A stretch of DNA of 64,000 nt from NCBI RefSeq assembly GCF_037392515.1, contig NC_090280.1:61517504-61581503 (forward strand), read 5' to 3'. The translations under genes were made by a program, and so were the position numbers. The notes beneath the pieces were generated by a model. It was not told the origin of the DNA. It was given only the letters and a program-made list of their open reading frames with translations, and made no database searches. Shown here in pieces: positions 11,401 to 22,284 of the stretch. How positions within the stretch are numbered: position 1 is the first letter of the stretch; each line of letters opens with the position of its first letter. Source of the stretch: Haliotis asinina (taxonomy: Eukaryota; Mollusca; Gastropoda; Lepetellida; Haliotidae).

Positions 11401-12443
11401 GCTCTCGCCTCAATATTGATATCACAAAGATTTTACTGGGGAACCATGAGTTGACCATTCTTACCATTACCAAGCAATGCATCAGTAAAGCATGATGTAC
11501 ATCTGCGGATCAGATTTTCTATTTCATAAAACATCACTGCCATTTGGAAAAATATATGTTTGGTGAAGATCACTCAGATTTCAATAGAAAATGGTTACGT
11601 CTCTGTCAAAATGACTAAACCAACAAACTGACATTTGTTTGTGCTGCGCTCTGCATCTTTCATTTTTTCTCATCTCCCCTCCCCTCCCATCTTTATAAAA
11701 CTATTACTTATGTAGTGTATGTATTGCAAGATAAATGAATACAAGAAGTCAAGTTCAGTTAATATATATAAAAAGGAACGTCTCTTCACTTTGGAGTAAG
11801 GTGAAGTGACGGGTATCATAGTCCCAAGCAGTGCATAGTGTTTAAAACGTTCGCTTCTCAAGCCAAGGATCGATTCCTAAAATGGGTGCAATGTGTGAAA
11901 CCCATTCAGGTTCATGTTTTCATTTTGCTGGAATATTACTTAATAATAGTTAAAGCATACTCACTCATTCACTCACTCACTCACTCACTCACTCATCAAG
12001 CGACGCAAATCGGGCCTAGAGCAAAGCCATGGTCCCGAGTGAACCAAGGATATCAGATACAATACCATTCTCTAGATGAAAAAAAATACCGAATTAAAAC
12101 GTATCGACAATTATTAATGCACTGTTAAAACGCCAATTAATAAGTAAGTGGTTAATTAGTATTCTTAAACTGAAGACAGTATTCATAAGAACTTTGATCA
12201 AGGTCAACGTTCTCGTTTATAAAAGGTATATGAAACATACACGTCTTAGGGTGTGCTCAATACTCGATGTGTACATGTTGTTTTCCGTAGGTTTACATAC
12301 GCTCTGTTGGAGGAGACGTGACCGATGGTGTTGACTCGGCGGACGTTACAGACGGAGCCGGTGACGTGGACATGATTGTTCTCATATCACCGTCACAGCG
12401 CAAGGCTCAACGTGCTGCTCGAATGATGGCGCGATGCCATTAA
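5412..12443 (+). CDS. Short Fused/STK36-like serine/threonine kinase, eight coding exons
   Basis: Exons: 5412-5537, 7159-7293, 7402-7455, 7782-7988, 8637-8710, 10202-10449, 10880-10959, 12291-12443. All junctions are GT-AG and keep frame, giving 358 aa. The ATG at 5412 follows ACACC, a good start context. The kinase domain spans about residues 17-280: glycine loop GEGSFG 24-29, K47, helix-C E63, HRD D137, DFG D155 and APE 181-183, so it should be catalytically active. The order LHRDLKPEN...CDFGFAR...TPVYMAPE fits the Fused/STK36 and ULK group. STK36 is about 1,300 residues; this protein stops after a 27-residue linker and a 50-residue acidic tail. Oddities: T175 replaces the usual G of the activation-segment GTP; the exon 7 donor GTCTGT is weak; exon 4 begins inside a 65-bp tandem repeat. 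The family assignment is by eye. Confidence 0.85.
6212..6487 (+). mobile_element. SINE family A, full length, in kinase intron 1
   Basis: The element runs from ACCCGTGAAGGTCCCGGGG to the CACTCACTCAC tail. It is flanked by an 11-bp target site duplication, CTCAAAAACAT, at 6201-6211 and 6488-6498. This fixes both ends and gives a length near 276 bp. Confidence 0.9.
6519..7105 (-). mobile_element. Antisense LINE 3' end (Nimb/I type) in kinase intron 1
   Basis: From about 6640 the sequence is the reverse of the LINE 3' UTR seen at 50160-50707: GTTAATATTTGACGTCACAT, a CATATCGTGACGAAAACAG block, a GCCAACAACTGAAGGTCGG block and a CTACCTGCATGGGCCC block. The 6526-6640 segment is foreign to that UTR and is bounded by short inverted repeats, TCTCTAAATC and GATTTAGAGA. 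Confidence 0.8.
7586..7832 (+). repeat. 65-bp tandem repeat across the intron 3/exon 4 junction
   Basis: Copies begin at 7586, 7651, 7716 and 7781, exactly 65 bp apart. The last one runs into coding sequence and stops near 7832. Each copy carries the acceptor-side TATAGTGCAATGTGCATCTG and the codons for V-R-E-I-A-S-Q-L, which in the last copy are real kinase coding sequence. The unit is not a multiple of three, so including an upstream copy would break the frame. Confidence 0.9.
8110..8520 (+). mobile_element. Eroded SINE family A pieces in kinase intron 4
   Basis: 8122-8254 has GTGTCGTAAGAGGCGAATAA, a GACATATGTCATC block, and ATGCTCATGCTGTTGATCAC, so it is a body fragment of family A. A detached tail-like GGCTGAGTGCGGCGTAA lies at 8493-8509. 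The middle is not recognisable. Confidence 0.65.
9412..9690 (+). repeat. Unclassified dispersed repeat X (copy 1), kinase intron 5
   Basis: Matches 36317-36590 over about 280 bp. Shared blocks are AGTTACATCGAAGATGAA, TCTCCACTAACTTGG, AATTCGCAA and AATGCATCAGTTCATGTG. No coding capacity, tRNA box or terminal inverted repeat was recognised. The strand given is only relative to the other copy. Confidence 0.75.
9925..10127 (+). mobile_element. LINE tail fragment followed by a truncated SINE family A
   Basis: 9940-9990 is a decayed LINE end (TGAGATATGGCCGAGGTGAC, then CACTCACTC). It is followed at once by a family A body that starts at CGACTAACGGGATCGGG and stops after GACCCGATTA. The short CACTCACTC runs at both borders may have helped recombination. 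Confidence 0.7.
11822..11995 (+). mobile_element. tRNA-derived SINE, family B, in kinase intron 7
   Basis: A decayed tRNA-like head (GTGCATAGTGTTTAAAACG, B-box-like GGATCGATTCC) is followed by GGTGCAATGTGTGAAACCCA and a TTTGCTGGAATATTACT-like block, then a CACTCATTCACTCAC tail. Confidence 0.75.
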
Positions 12444-12454
12444 GTTTACCTACA

Positions 12455-12605
12455 GAAGATGGAGTAGTGTAATGGATAGAGTGTTCGCTCATCCCACCAA
12501 AGACCCGGGTTTGGTTTTCGATGTGCGTAAAATGTGTATTGCCCATTACTGGTGTCACCCGTCGTGAGTTGGAGCATTGCTGAAGCGGCGTAAAATCTTA
12601 CTCAC
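12455..12605 (+). mobile_element. tRNA-derived SINE, family B, in the kinase 3' UTR
   Basis: An A-box-like GTAGTGTAATGGATAGAG and a B box CCGGGTTTGGTTTTC are followed by the tail AGCGGCGTAAAATCTTACTC. It begins 12 bp after the kinase stop codon and lies before the AATAAA at 12727, so it would be transcribed in the mRNA if that signal is used. Confidence 0.75.
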
Positions 12606-12726
12606 ACAGACAGAATGGATTGAAGACGAGCATGGCTGTTCAAAAGTAAATTTAATGTTTGTCGACAACAGATACTATTTTGTAGATACAATTCGTTACG
12701 ATATTATAAAAAAATATTTTCCTGTG

Positions 12727-12732
12727 AATAAA
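12727..12732 (+). terminator. Candidate polyadenylation signal of the kinase gene
   Basis: An AATAAA hexamer lies 284 bp after the stop codon. It is the first canonical signal I noticed downstream. Cleavage site not determined. Confidence 0.45.
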
Positions 12733-12739
12733 CATGTTC

Positions 12740-14970
12740 TTAAATAGGTGTTATCAAATATTAAAGAAGTATCACACTTTCCTATCATCTACGAAAGTAT
12801 AGCACTATATTTAATAACAGTATTTTACTGGGACATCGCAATATGAATTACCTCTATAGCTAATTGCATGAAACACGTTTTATATTCATTGACTTCAATT
12901 AAATTGTTGATAAAAAATATTGTTTACATGCAGAGTTCCTGTGACATAATGTTTCGTGGTCTCTGGCGTATAGTAGTTTGCCCAGCTTGCCGTGGAATGT
13001 TATCGTGGAGTTCACCTGTGCCTGAGACTGAAAAGACCAATGTACTTTCTTAGTAGGTCAGTCCGGTCAAGGTTCTTTTACACCCATGGCTTTTCATTAA
13101 TACTATTATTCAGTTTGCAGCAAGGCCTAGAATGAAATACGGCTATGATTTCACATGGGAACTTGCTTACATACAATTTGAATGTGAATGAAATTATGTT
13201 GTAAAGTGTCAAAATGTTTATTTCTGTGAGCACTTGCACGAAATTGGTAATCACTGGAATCATGCGTATAACAGAAAACACAAAACATGTATGAGATATT
13301 TCTGTTTTACTTATACGTATATTACACAAATAACACGACATAATGCATTAACACTAGTGTTGAGAATCGGAAACTAAATCCGCTATTGATTATCGAAAGA
13401 CTTGTGTGAACGATTATCGATTACTGTGTAATCGATAGCTATAATATTTCAGTGAAATCACCAATTCTTAATATTTTCACCCAGACTTTTTCTAACTGAT
13501 ATTTTGAAACTAATACTGCCATGCAATGAAATGTACTAATACACGAATGGCATTAGAACTGTAATTAAACAAGTCAGGATTTTACAATATGCATAGTTTA
13601 ACGCTGTTGAGTGTGAGCAATATCTCGGCAATATCTCGTGACGAAAACAATTTGTACAATAAAACATGGAAACATTTTGAAGAGTTACTCTGTTGAACGT
13701 ATGTTTATTCGTGAATATTCATCAAATATAATTGTTAGTTTAATTCATTCAGGGGTAATATACTAAAACAATAAAATTCTGATTAATTGAAAACATCATT
13801 TTTTACAATCGATGAGTGGTTTTAATTGTTCTTTCGATCGATTTTTCATTATTTTCGATAATCGGAACACCCCAAATTAACGCTCAGTATACTCAGTCAT
13901 ATGAAGAAACCTGTTAACAGTTATCACCGATATGTTTTATCAACAAAAATGTCACACTTTGTTAACATCCACGAATGTAGAGTGCAATAAATGTAAAAAA
14001 TATAATAACAGTATTTTAGTGGGAGCGAGAAATATGACTTACTTTGTAATTTCTAGAATACACATTTATATTTATTAACTTCTGTTGAATTCTTGGAGGG
14101 AATCATTGTTTTTGTAAGTTCAGTTCATGTAAGTCAGCCTCCCGTAGCCTCTCGTGTATAGGGACGGATTGGCCACGTGAGTGGTTCAAGCGTTCTGTGG
14201 TCACGCCCCATCACTCACTCACTCTCTCGCCCTAGCGATTAACTCAATGAAAGCAGTATTACTAAACTAAGGAATAAAAGAAACTATACTTCTCAGCTAT
14301 CTCGTCTATTTAACACTTGTTGATTTCCATTGATAACAAGCTGCATAATATTAGAAAAATCAAATGACCTGACGCTTCGTCAGCACTCAAAGAATACTTC
14401 TATATGGATTAATTTTGAAAATATGATTTGATATTAATTATTGATTTTACTTTTTTTATAATATCTAACGCTCACTGAATACACAACACAAGCGTCATAT
14501 AAATCATTTGCTTTTCTCGGGAAAAATAGTAGCATTTCAAATATGCTATGGCATAGTTTTTGCAAGTTCATTTATTACCAATGTCGTCATTTTACCAATA
14601 TATTTTTTACACAAACGTATCTGGCTGCAGATTACTCTTTAAAGATTTATAAGTAGCTATAATTTGTTTTGGTTCATTCTTTAAAAGGGAAAGGTGGAAA
14701 AGTGGCAGAAATTGTATTTGATGTGCTTACTGGTGATAGAAAAATGCGGTGTAACTAAAACAGGAAGTATTCATGAATGTTCAATATGAAGTTCATTCCT
14801 TTCAAACAGATATTTCAATGACATATTGGATTACTTCTGAACGTTAAGGCTGAATGCATGGTGGCCATAAATGTTTAAAATTTTGTTTTCTCTTAATATG
14901 CAACCTATGAATTGTTCTTGTAATTGTCTGGTCTGATTTTTAAGCATAAATCATACTGTGTGTGCTTAAC
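12740..14970. other. Gene-free AT-rich stretch
   Basis: No supported gene was seen. Inside it, 13350-13880 is rich in ATCGAT/GATTATCG words, begins with GTGTTGAGAATCGG and ends with GATAATCGGAACACCCC. These are loosely inverted, as in a decayed non-autonomous DNA transposon. A short antisense LINE 3' fragment (ATATCTCGTGACGAAAACAA) sits at about 13605-13690. Confidence 0.4.
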
Positions 14971-14977
14971 TGCTTAA

Positions 14978-15240
14978 GAGAGAGAGAGAGAGAGAGAGAA
15001 AATAGAAACAGAGGGGGAGACAGGGAGAGATACAGAGAGGCAGAGAGAGACACAAAGAGAATCAGAGACAGAGAAAAACAGAGAGAGAAAGGAAGAGGCA
15101 GACAGGCAGACAAAGAGAGAGAGAGACAGAAACAGAGAGAGGCAGCGAGAGAAAAAAATTAGACAGAGACACACACAGACAGACACAGAGAAAGACAGAA
15201 AGAGAAAGGGAGAGGCAGAGAGAGAGAGGCAGAGAGAGCC
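14978..15240. repeat. Purine-rich (GA)n imperfect microsatellite
   Basis: About 260 bp of AGAGAG and CAGAGA units. Reading frames stay open on both strands because of the low complexity. No coding evidence. Confidence 0.9.
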
Positions 15241-16629
15241 TGTGACTCCAACAGGGTAGTTGTGCTTGAAATATCTCTGACTGTGAATGAATGCTTCAAT
15301 GTGACTTTAGAAGAAAACGTTGCATTTATCAGAACAACCTTGACTTAGTTAGCCTTGTAAAGGTTAATACGACAGTTTGATATGAAATGCAGGGGTGTGA
15401 AGTTATAGATAGCACGACGTCATTGCATTCTAGGTTAATGTAGTATCAAGACTCACTCGTCTACTCGAGGTTCCTTCATACAAATTACCTATGATCTTCA
15501 TCCACTCCGTTTTTGTAATGTGTTATAATCCTGATTGTACGGCTTCACCCAAAATCCTAATTATATGAGTATGTGTCGCAATATCATTGTGGAAACACAT
15601 TGTTCAAAAGAATCCTTCTACACAATGCAAATCTTCTACACAATACTCTGCGTTTTAATACTTTCCTGACAAAAAGTACGTACCAAATTTGAAAGACAAA
15701 ATTCAAGTAAGTTGAGTCACTTAAGTGTCCCGTTAGCATTCAAACATCGTGACAGATGTATTCACCATGGAAGCATCCTAGCTTGACATATCTTTCAGTT
15801 GATTACGCGACCAAAAAGCGTGTCACGGAAGATTACTGAATGTTTTCTCTTCTAACAGGTGTTTTATTAGAGATATATTTTCTATCTTTATTTGAGATTT
15901 CACTTTTATCGGGTCGAGTCCCATCCGGGATGCGAACCCACCTAATCGCCAGCAGCTAATCGCCAGCACACTTAGTCAGTCGCCTATATATCCACTTACA
16001 TATCTGCAATGACTTTACCATTATAACTTTACCACTATACCATTATAAAGTGTGTGGGCGTTGTGTTAGTAAGATAATGCCCTTATCTTTTTACAAATAT
16101 AACTGCTTGTATTTGTTTGTTTCCGCCCTGTAATTCAACGTGACAAATGGTTATTTACACTGTAAAAACATGTCCGATTATATACTGATACAGCGACGAC
16201 GGAACTCACCCAGCTGTTCAAATATCATAAAGAGATAAGCGAAATACGTGAATATCAATAAGTTCGAGAAACTTCAATAGTTCCTCCAGGTTACCTCATT
16301 AACTTCCATGAAATGTGATAAAAATAATGACGACAAACATAAAAATAACGGTGCAAACATGTGAATTTATCGTCGCAGGTTAAGAACGTAACAATACCAG
16401 TGAACAAATAAATTTATTTTTTAAGTTGATCATGGGACCTCGTTTTACCTTTACAAGCTATATTAAATTGATGGTAAACATGGCAACCAGCCTATGATTA
16501 ACCATAGTCTTTTAAATACAGCTGCAATACATTTTGTTAAATGGATAAATGTTGGGGTTTTTTTCAATCGGACGTTGATCTTATGAGGGACACCCTTTAA
16601 AAGTCATCCTGGGATCTCATACCGTCTTC
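15241..16629. other. Gene-free stretch
   Basis: No gene was seen. At 15905-15990 the words GGATGCGAACCCACC and CTAATCGCCAGCA resemble the antisense B-box end of SINE family Z. Confidence 0.5.
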
Positions 16630-17560
16630 ACGAATGATATTTAGTACCTGTTGGTGACTTACGTTGCAGCAGATCCGAAACTCCGTATTTCTTGCGTCAC
16701 TGATCTAGCAGCTTGCATCTTCAGCACTTTGTTGCATACCATCCTCGGTGTCTTCACTTTTTTAGGACCTGCGGGTGACGTACGTTGCAGTGGATCCGAA
16801 ACATGATAAATCTTGCCTTATTGTTCTAGTAGCTTGTGTGTAAACAGTTCCTGACATCCCATTCCCAGTGTCTTCACTTTATCTAGGACTTACATTGCAA
16901 TGGGCCCGAAACAGGATAAATCTTGCCTTATTGTTCTAGTAGCTTGTATGTAAACAGTTCCTGACATCCCATTCCCAGTGTCTTCACTTTATCTAGGACT
17001 TACATTGCAATGGGCCCGAAACAGGATAAATCTTGCCTTATTGTTCTAGTAGCTTGTATGTAAACAGTTCCTGACATCCCATTCCCAGTGTCTTCACTTT
17101 ATCTAGGACTTACATTGCAATGGGCCCGAAACAGGATAAATCTTGCCTTATTGTTCTAGTACCTTGTATGTAAACAGTTCCTGACATCCCATTCCCAGTG
17201 TCTTCACTTTATCTAGGACTTACATTGCAGTGGGCCCGAAACATGATAAATCGTGCGTCAATGATCTAGTAGCGTCCATATTCAGCACTCCCTAACACCC
17301 CATTCCCAATGTTTTCACTTTACCTACGATCTTTGCGTGGCATACGCTGCAATGAATTTGAAACACGATAAATCTTGCCTCACTCGTCTGGTAGCTTGTA
17401 CGTCACCTGTTCCTCATATTCCATTCCCGACGTCCTCACTTTATCTAGGACTTCGTGGTAGCATACGCTGCAATGGATCCGAAACATTAGAGACCTTGCG
17501 TCACTGATCCAGTACCTTGTTTGTCAACGAATCCTGATATCTCATCCACAGATACATTTC
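16630..17560. repeat. Minisatellite array with 110-bp core and 120-bp edge units
   Basis: The landmark TCTTCACTTT (or a one- to two-base variant) recurs at about 16751, 16871, 16981, 17091, 17201, 17312 and 17433, giving periods near 120, 110, 110, 110, 111 and 121. The inner units are almost identical, and the outer units are diverged and about 10 bp longer around GGACCTGCGGGTGACGTACG. The inner units look like recent amplification of one shortened unit. Confidence 0.92.
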
Positions 17561-18589
17561 GTCAACAAGAGCTACCTACAGTTCTATTCCTTGATCCTGA
17601 ACCCATGAAACATGCAAAATGGTCCAGTTGGATTAAGTGATATGCATTTTATTCAAGGAAACACCAGCGACACATAATGTTTATACAAGAATAGACCACG
17701 GATTTATTCTGATCCCAAATTCTGAATTCTATATATCATATCAAGATCTCTCAGACGAAAAATTGCGACAGGTACCTTCCATATGTACAAAACGTCTCTG
17801 CCAACTCGGTGTCAACAGTACAATTATGACTGACAACACATGACACTTTCTTTATGAATGATTATCAAACACGCACTACTGATACATATATATTATCAAC
17901 ACGACAAGGCGTTGAGTAAATAAAAATCAGACGGACAACTGAACCAATGCATTAATCAGGTTGATTGTTCCTTTTTGATTATACTTGGCAATTCCATAAA
18001 ACACATTTTCATAAACTGGTAAAGGAAATAATCATTTTATGTTGATATGTATTTCATTAATTTACTCAGAATTTCATAACTTTAAATTCGGCGAGATCCT
18101 GCGAGAAGTGCTCGGCACGTTGAGCCTTTATACCTTTGTCTGCAGTAGCAGACAATTAAACCAAATCAATCTAAAGGAATGAATAGTTGCCACTTCTGGT
18201 TTAGTTAACGAAACATGTACATGAAAATCAAAATCTCAGCACAGAGAACAATGCCTAGAGTAAAATATAAATCATATTTGAATATGTCTATCTAACGTTT
18301 TCCAGTGTTATTGTGAAATTGTTTGTTCACCTGCACTCCTACGAATGAAATTATTTTTATTGCTCAAATACCCTATGCTCAATGCAACGCAGCAGTTTTG
18401 CCTTTGTAAAACTTGGAGGTAATTGCGGTGAGATAACAAGAGATCTAATCATCCGGAAATGTGTGTATCCGCACAGAATGTGAGCAACGCCAGTGTTCGG
18501 ATAAAACAGGAACAATCTTGTTGGTGCTGATAGTTTAGATGGTCTCTTGGACTGCAATTCATGAACCATTATTTACGTGTGGTTAAGTT
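17561..18589. other. 3' flank of the receptor gene, no feature seen
   Basis: AT-rich sequence lying downstream of the - strand receptor gene. No recognisable gene or repeat. Confidence 0.4.
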
Positions 18590-19666
18590 TTAGTTTAGAA
18601 CATAAACGAAGATCGAAATGAACAAGATCAGCCCCGATATCGCAAACAACCAAAACAACAGTCGGTCGACTCGTCTGTAGAAGGCTCTTCTTTCCTCCTC
18701 CTCCTTCTGATCTTCCTTGGCAGAAGCACCATTATGCTTCACGTGCAGAAGGACTACGGTACAACCGAGAGAGAGTGCGGATAACAACAGTTGTGCGCCC
18801 AGAAAAAATCCAATTACAGGCATGGTGTGTGAGTTGGAGGGGATGTTGCTGAAGATGTGGGTCAGCATGACGGAGTAGAACAGCAGGAGCGTTGTGGACA
18901 GCCCCATCTTCTCCCCACTCTCCGCCGGCAACAGGAACACGAAGGGGTTGAGTAACGATGTCACTACGGTAGGGGCGACAATGGTGATCAGGTAGTACTC
19001 TTGTCTTCGTTGCATGTATAACGTAACTAAAGCAACACTGTCCCCACTCGTTTCCTGGGTCAGGTTGCAGGTTGATTCGACAAATCTCCACTGGCCGTTG
19101 GGGAAAATATCAGAACCGTCCAGAGCAGTAATCTGAACGAACTGCACCTTGTCTTTACCATGGGAAAGAGCTTCAATGTACAGGGTACATTCCTGACTAT
19201 CAAACGGGTACTTGGTCATGACTAAAGGGCATAAGGACTGCCCAATGTAGTCAGCGATCCAGGACACGCTGCCGTTGGATCTAATGGTCACAAGTTGATC
19301 ATCCTTAAGCAGTCGACGCCTCTCGCTCAAGGCATTCTGGATGGCAACGTCAGGCACCCACATTCTCTTCACAGGAACAATTATGTCTTTGATGCCACCA
19401 AACATATCTTCTTTCCACGACAAACTGACATCAGTCCATGACAACGTCAACTGAAGATCGGTGGAGAGGATCTCGTGGATTTCATTAATCCCAATGATAT
19501 AGTTCATCTCGGCGTGGATGGAGACATTGACCGGCTGACCAAAAGTGTCACTTGGGAATACGTCACTACTGTAATTTGCGAACACATACTCATGAAGTTC
19601 CTTCTCATGGCGATAGCCATAAGCCTCCACAAGTAAAACACAGAACAATAATACTTTGCGTCTCAT
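18590..19666 (-). CDS. Intronless Cys-loop ligand-gated channel subunit, diverged
   Basis: One open frame, 358 aa from the ATG at 19666. An in-frame start lies 52 codons upstream (19822), but the M at 19666 begins a typical signal peptide (MRRKVLLFCVLLVEAYG) that aligns with the sister genes. Extracellular domain to about residue 222, Cys-loop C146-C160 with the 13-residue spacing and Y-P-F-D inside, four membrane segments near 225-247, 253-274, 285-308 and 334-356. The pore start is S-G-E-K, as in cation-selective nicotinic receptors, with L at 9'. The loop B tryptophan kept in the other three genes is replaced (IEALSHGKD), and loop C has one cysteine, not a vicinal pair. The M3-M4 loop is only about 25 residues and very acidic/basic (KEDQKEEEERR). 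Ligand unknown. It is the most diverged copy and lies 20 kb from the main cluster. Confidence 0.92.
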   Translation of the reverse strand: MRRKVLLFCVLLVEAYGYRHEKELHEYVFANYSSDVFPSDTFGQPVNVSIHAEMNYIIGINEIHEILSTDLQLTLSWTDVSLSWKEDMFGGIKDIIVPVKRMWVPDVAIQNALSERRRLLKDDQLVTIRSNGSVSWIADYIGQSLCPLVMTKYPFDSQECTLYIEALSHGKDKVQFVQITALDGSDIFPNGQWRFVESTCNLTQETSGDSVALVTLYMQRRQEYYLITIVAPTVVTSLLNPFVFLLPAESGEKMGLSTTLLLFYSVMLTHIFSNIPSNSHTMPVIGFFLGAQLLLSALSLGCTVVLLHVKHNGASAKEDQKEEEERRAFYRRVDRLLFWLFAISGLILFISIFVYVLN

Positions 19667-19798
19667 CTCGTCCAGTTCCAACGCACGAAAGAGAATCCAA
19701 TGAACTACTGATGGCAATGAGATCGATATAGGTGATGGGGAGTACAATTGCTGTACAAATATCAACTGGGAGGGGCTTTTAGTCGCGTATCGTGTGAT

Positions 19799-19809
19799 TG
19801 TATATATTT
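19799..19809 (-). promoter_or_regulatory. Candidate TATA element of the 19666 receptor gene
   Basis: On the - strand the sequence reads AAATATATAC about 135 bp before the ATG, close to the distance of the TATA-like elements in the 43337 and 59486 genes. Position only; no transcript evidence. Confidence 0.4.
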
Positions 19810-19829
19810 CTTTTCCATTCAAACTTCAC

Positions 19830-22069
19830 AGCTTGAAAAGCTTCGAACAAGTATTTGCATAATTCATATTTGATTTCTTCGTCACCTGATCGATTGGAGA
19901 GTTCAAACAAATCTTTCGAAATGTTAAATGGCTTTAGTATGTCAATACAATCCGTCTGTGAAATGCAGGTGCATGAAATCTATGTCGGTAATGTGTGGAC
20001 AGTAAGGACCATTGAATTTACCGATTGTACCATACTGTAAACATACTGCCTGAGCTAGAGAGTTGTTTACCATACATACAATCTGGTATTGTATTCATAA
20101 ATCTTGACTTTTGTTCCATTGCCACGTGACGTCTCACTGTTCACTGGCATTTGGTAATTATGGACAGTGGGGATTTTGGATTGGAACTTGTTCACTGCAG
20201 GTGATACCAGCCACAATGAGCGGCCCAAGAGAAAGGGCACCAGTCTGGTAGTCATGCAGGGTGATAATGTGTGTCCGTTTTGTTACACAATGTCGGGTAT
20301 ATCCGTTTTGGGAGGTACATAAATACCGATCTGGTATGTGTTTGATTTCAAAATACAAGGCGATCAGGTACATCCGTTTTGGAAACAAATGGGGATGGGG
20401 TACATCCGTTTTGCTACACATTGCCGATCTTTTATATCCGTTTTCGCATAATAATGTCGATTTTGCATATACGTTTTGCAAGATAAGTGAATGTCTGGAT
20501 AGGGTGTATCCGTTTCAGGAGGTACATGTGTATGAATATCCGCTTTGTGAAGCATGTAAATGCCGAAAGGGCATATCCGTTTTGCGAGGTACAATGTATG
20601 TACATACCGATAGGGCACGTGAGTGTTTTGGGAAAGCAATGATGTGTACACTTAGAGTTTGTAAGAGTTAATAACCTTGGCCATGGCCATGGTAAATCCG
20701 AAAAATAAAATAACTTGTATGGGATAACCGGATAATAATCTGGTCAATGTAACTTTCGGAGAGTAGGTAAATATATAAATAATGTATTGACACCTATAGA
20801 CGGCATGTTTAGAATCACGAAAATATCTGTGGAATAGGTGGCAAGTGTGTACCTAGAGAGTAACCAACATCGTTACGATCGAGAAGACTCTGCTAGGATT
20901 TATTGGTCAACAAAGGGGTGACAACTAGTCTATGAGAAGAACATATTTTACAGAAAAGAGCTCATAGTACAAAACTACAATATATTGACATGGAACCCTT
21001 ATACTTTCTTGCCACATTTTCTAGACTCGTGTGGGCTTTCTTAGATACATTTGCTCCAAGGCGTGTGGACAAAGGGCAGAGGTGCAGAAACTGTAACCAA
21101 GTCCTCTGTCATGAGATATTGTGCGGCTACAAACGTACCTAAACAACTTGTATCTGTACAAATAATGTGCATCAATGAATGAGACAAAACTTCGATAAAA
21201 ACCAAACACTTCTGTATGTCCCGCATTTAGCTTCTGCTAATTCCCCCATATCTCAGTTCTGAATCTGTTTATCCTGTTAGAACAGGAAATACTAATATTC
21301 AATACCTGAGCACTTTGAACATACAGCTGGTTGTCATACTATGGAGGAATAACATAATATATCTGAAATATCGGTGATAAACCTAGAAAACTATGATCTG
21401 TTTAGTAGGATGTGCTACTATCCCTTTCAGCTGTGTGAATGGCCGATGGTAGATGAACACGTTATCACAAAATAATTCTGTGTCTTATGCCGTGTGCAAA
21501 GTTCCATCTCGTTCTCAAGTCCTCGATGTATTGATGTAGGACTTAACATGAGTGGACACTTCGTCTGTCTCGAACTCAACACTTAACCCTATATATAATC
21601 TAAACATAAGTTATCTTTATCGAGAGAAGACATTAGAGTTTGGGTTGAAAAAATGCACAAGCTCAGCCCTCCACTTGACACGAACGTCTTTGTCGCCATT
21701 TATCTTTACAGATTATGTAACAGTGTGAGCTGTAATCACGTAGCATCTTAACATTAAACACAACGACGTTTCGAATAAAGATAATACTATGTAGTGTAAA
21801 GGCCCAATTTTGTGAATATTTGAGTTAAGGAGTATTTGAGGCATCTCCTCTGTGGTGTAGATATATAGTGAGCGGTCGTGACACTGTTATTGTAAACTAT
21901 ATATCACCAGGAAGACAGGTGACCCGCTTAACACCAGTGCAATGTTATCGCCTCTCGCCAACCAAACCTTGTACACGACGCCACACATATCATCGGAACA
22001 AACACCAGTTTAGGTCCGACATGGGCATTTGTCAAATGTTTTCGTTTAATGTTGATACTGGATTTTACC
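19830..22069. other. Gene-free stretch apart from a minisatellite
   Basis: No gene was seen. The only clear structure is the CCGTTTTG array at 20260-20600, listed separately. Confidence 0.45.
20260..20600. repeat. Degenerate interspersed TATCCGTTTTG repeat
   Basis: The word (T)ATCCGTTTTG and one-base variants recur about nine times at irregular spacing of roughly 25-65 bp, often followed by GAGGTACAT or a CACATTGCCGAT-like word. It reads as an old minisatellite. Frames stay open on both strands here without any coding evidence. Confidence 0.75.
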
Positions 22070-22135
22070 TCAAATGTGAGTGAGTTTAGTTTTACGCCGC
22101 ACTCAGCCATATTCCAGGTATATGGCAGCAATTGT
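22070..22135 (-). mobile_element. SINE 3' tail fragment
   Basis: GTGAGTGAGTTTAGTTTTAC and GCCGCACTCAGCCATATTCC are the reverse of the shared SINE tail. No head remains. Confidence 0.8.
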
Positions 22136-22284
22136 TTTTGGTGCTAGAAATCACTGTAGGGACAACAGGTAAAATTATTCATAACAGTAATAGCGATTTC
22201 ATAAAAACGTTGTACAAATATTTTTAACATTGCGTTTCTCTTTTCTTTTCTTTTCTTTGACCAGTTTAATTAATTATGTACAGG

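Noticed and set aside
14962-15186. Open frames on both strands in the GA-rich tract
   Set aside because: Low-complexity Arg/Glu and Ser/Leu strings, no coding evidence.
18732-19091. 119-codon - strand frame inside the receptor gene
   Set aside because: Alternative-frame shadow of the Cys-loop receptor coding sequence.
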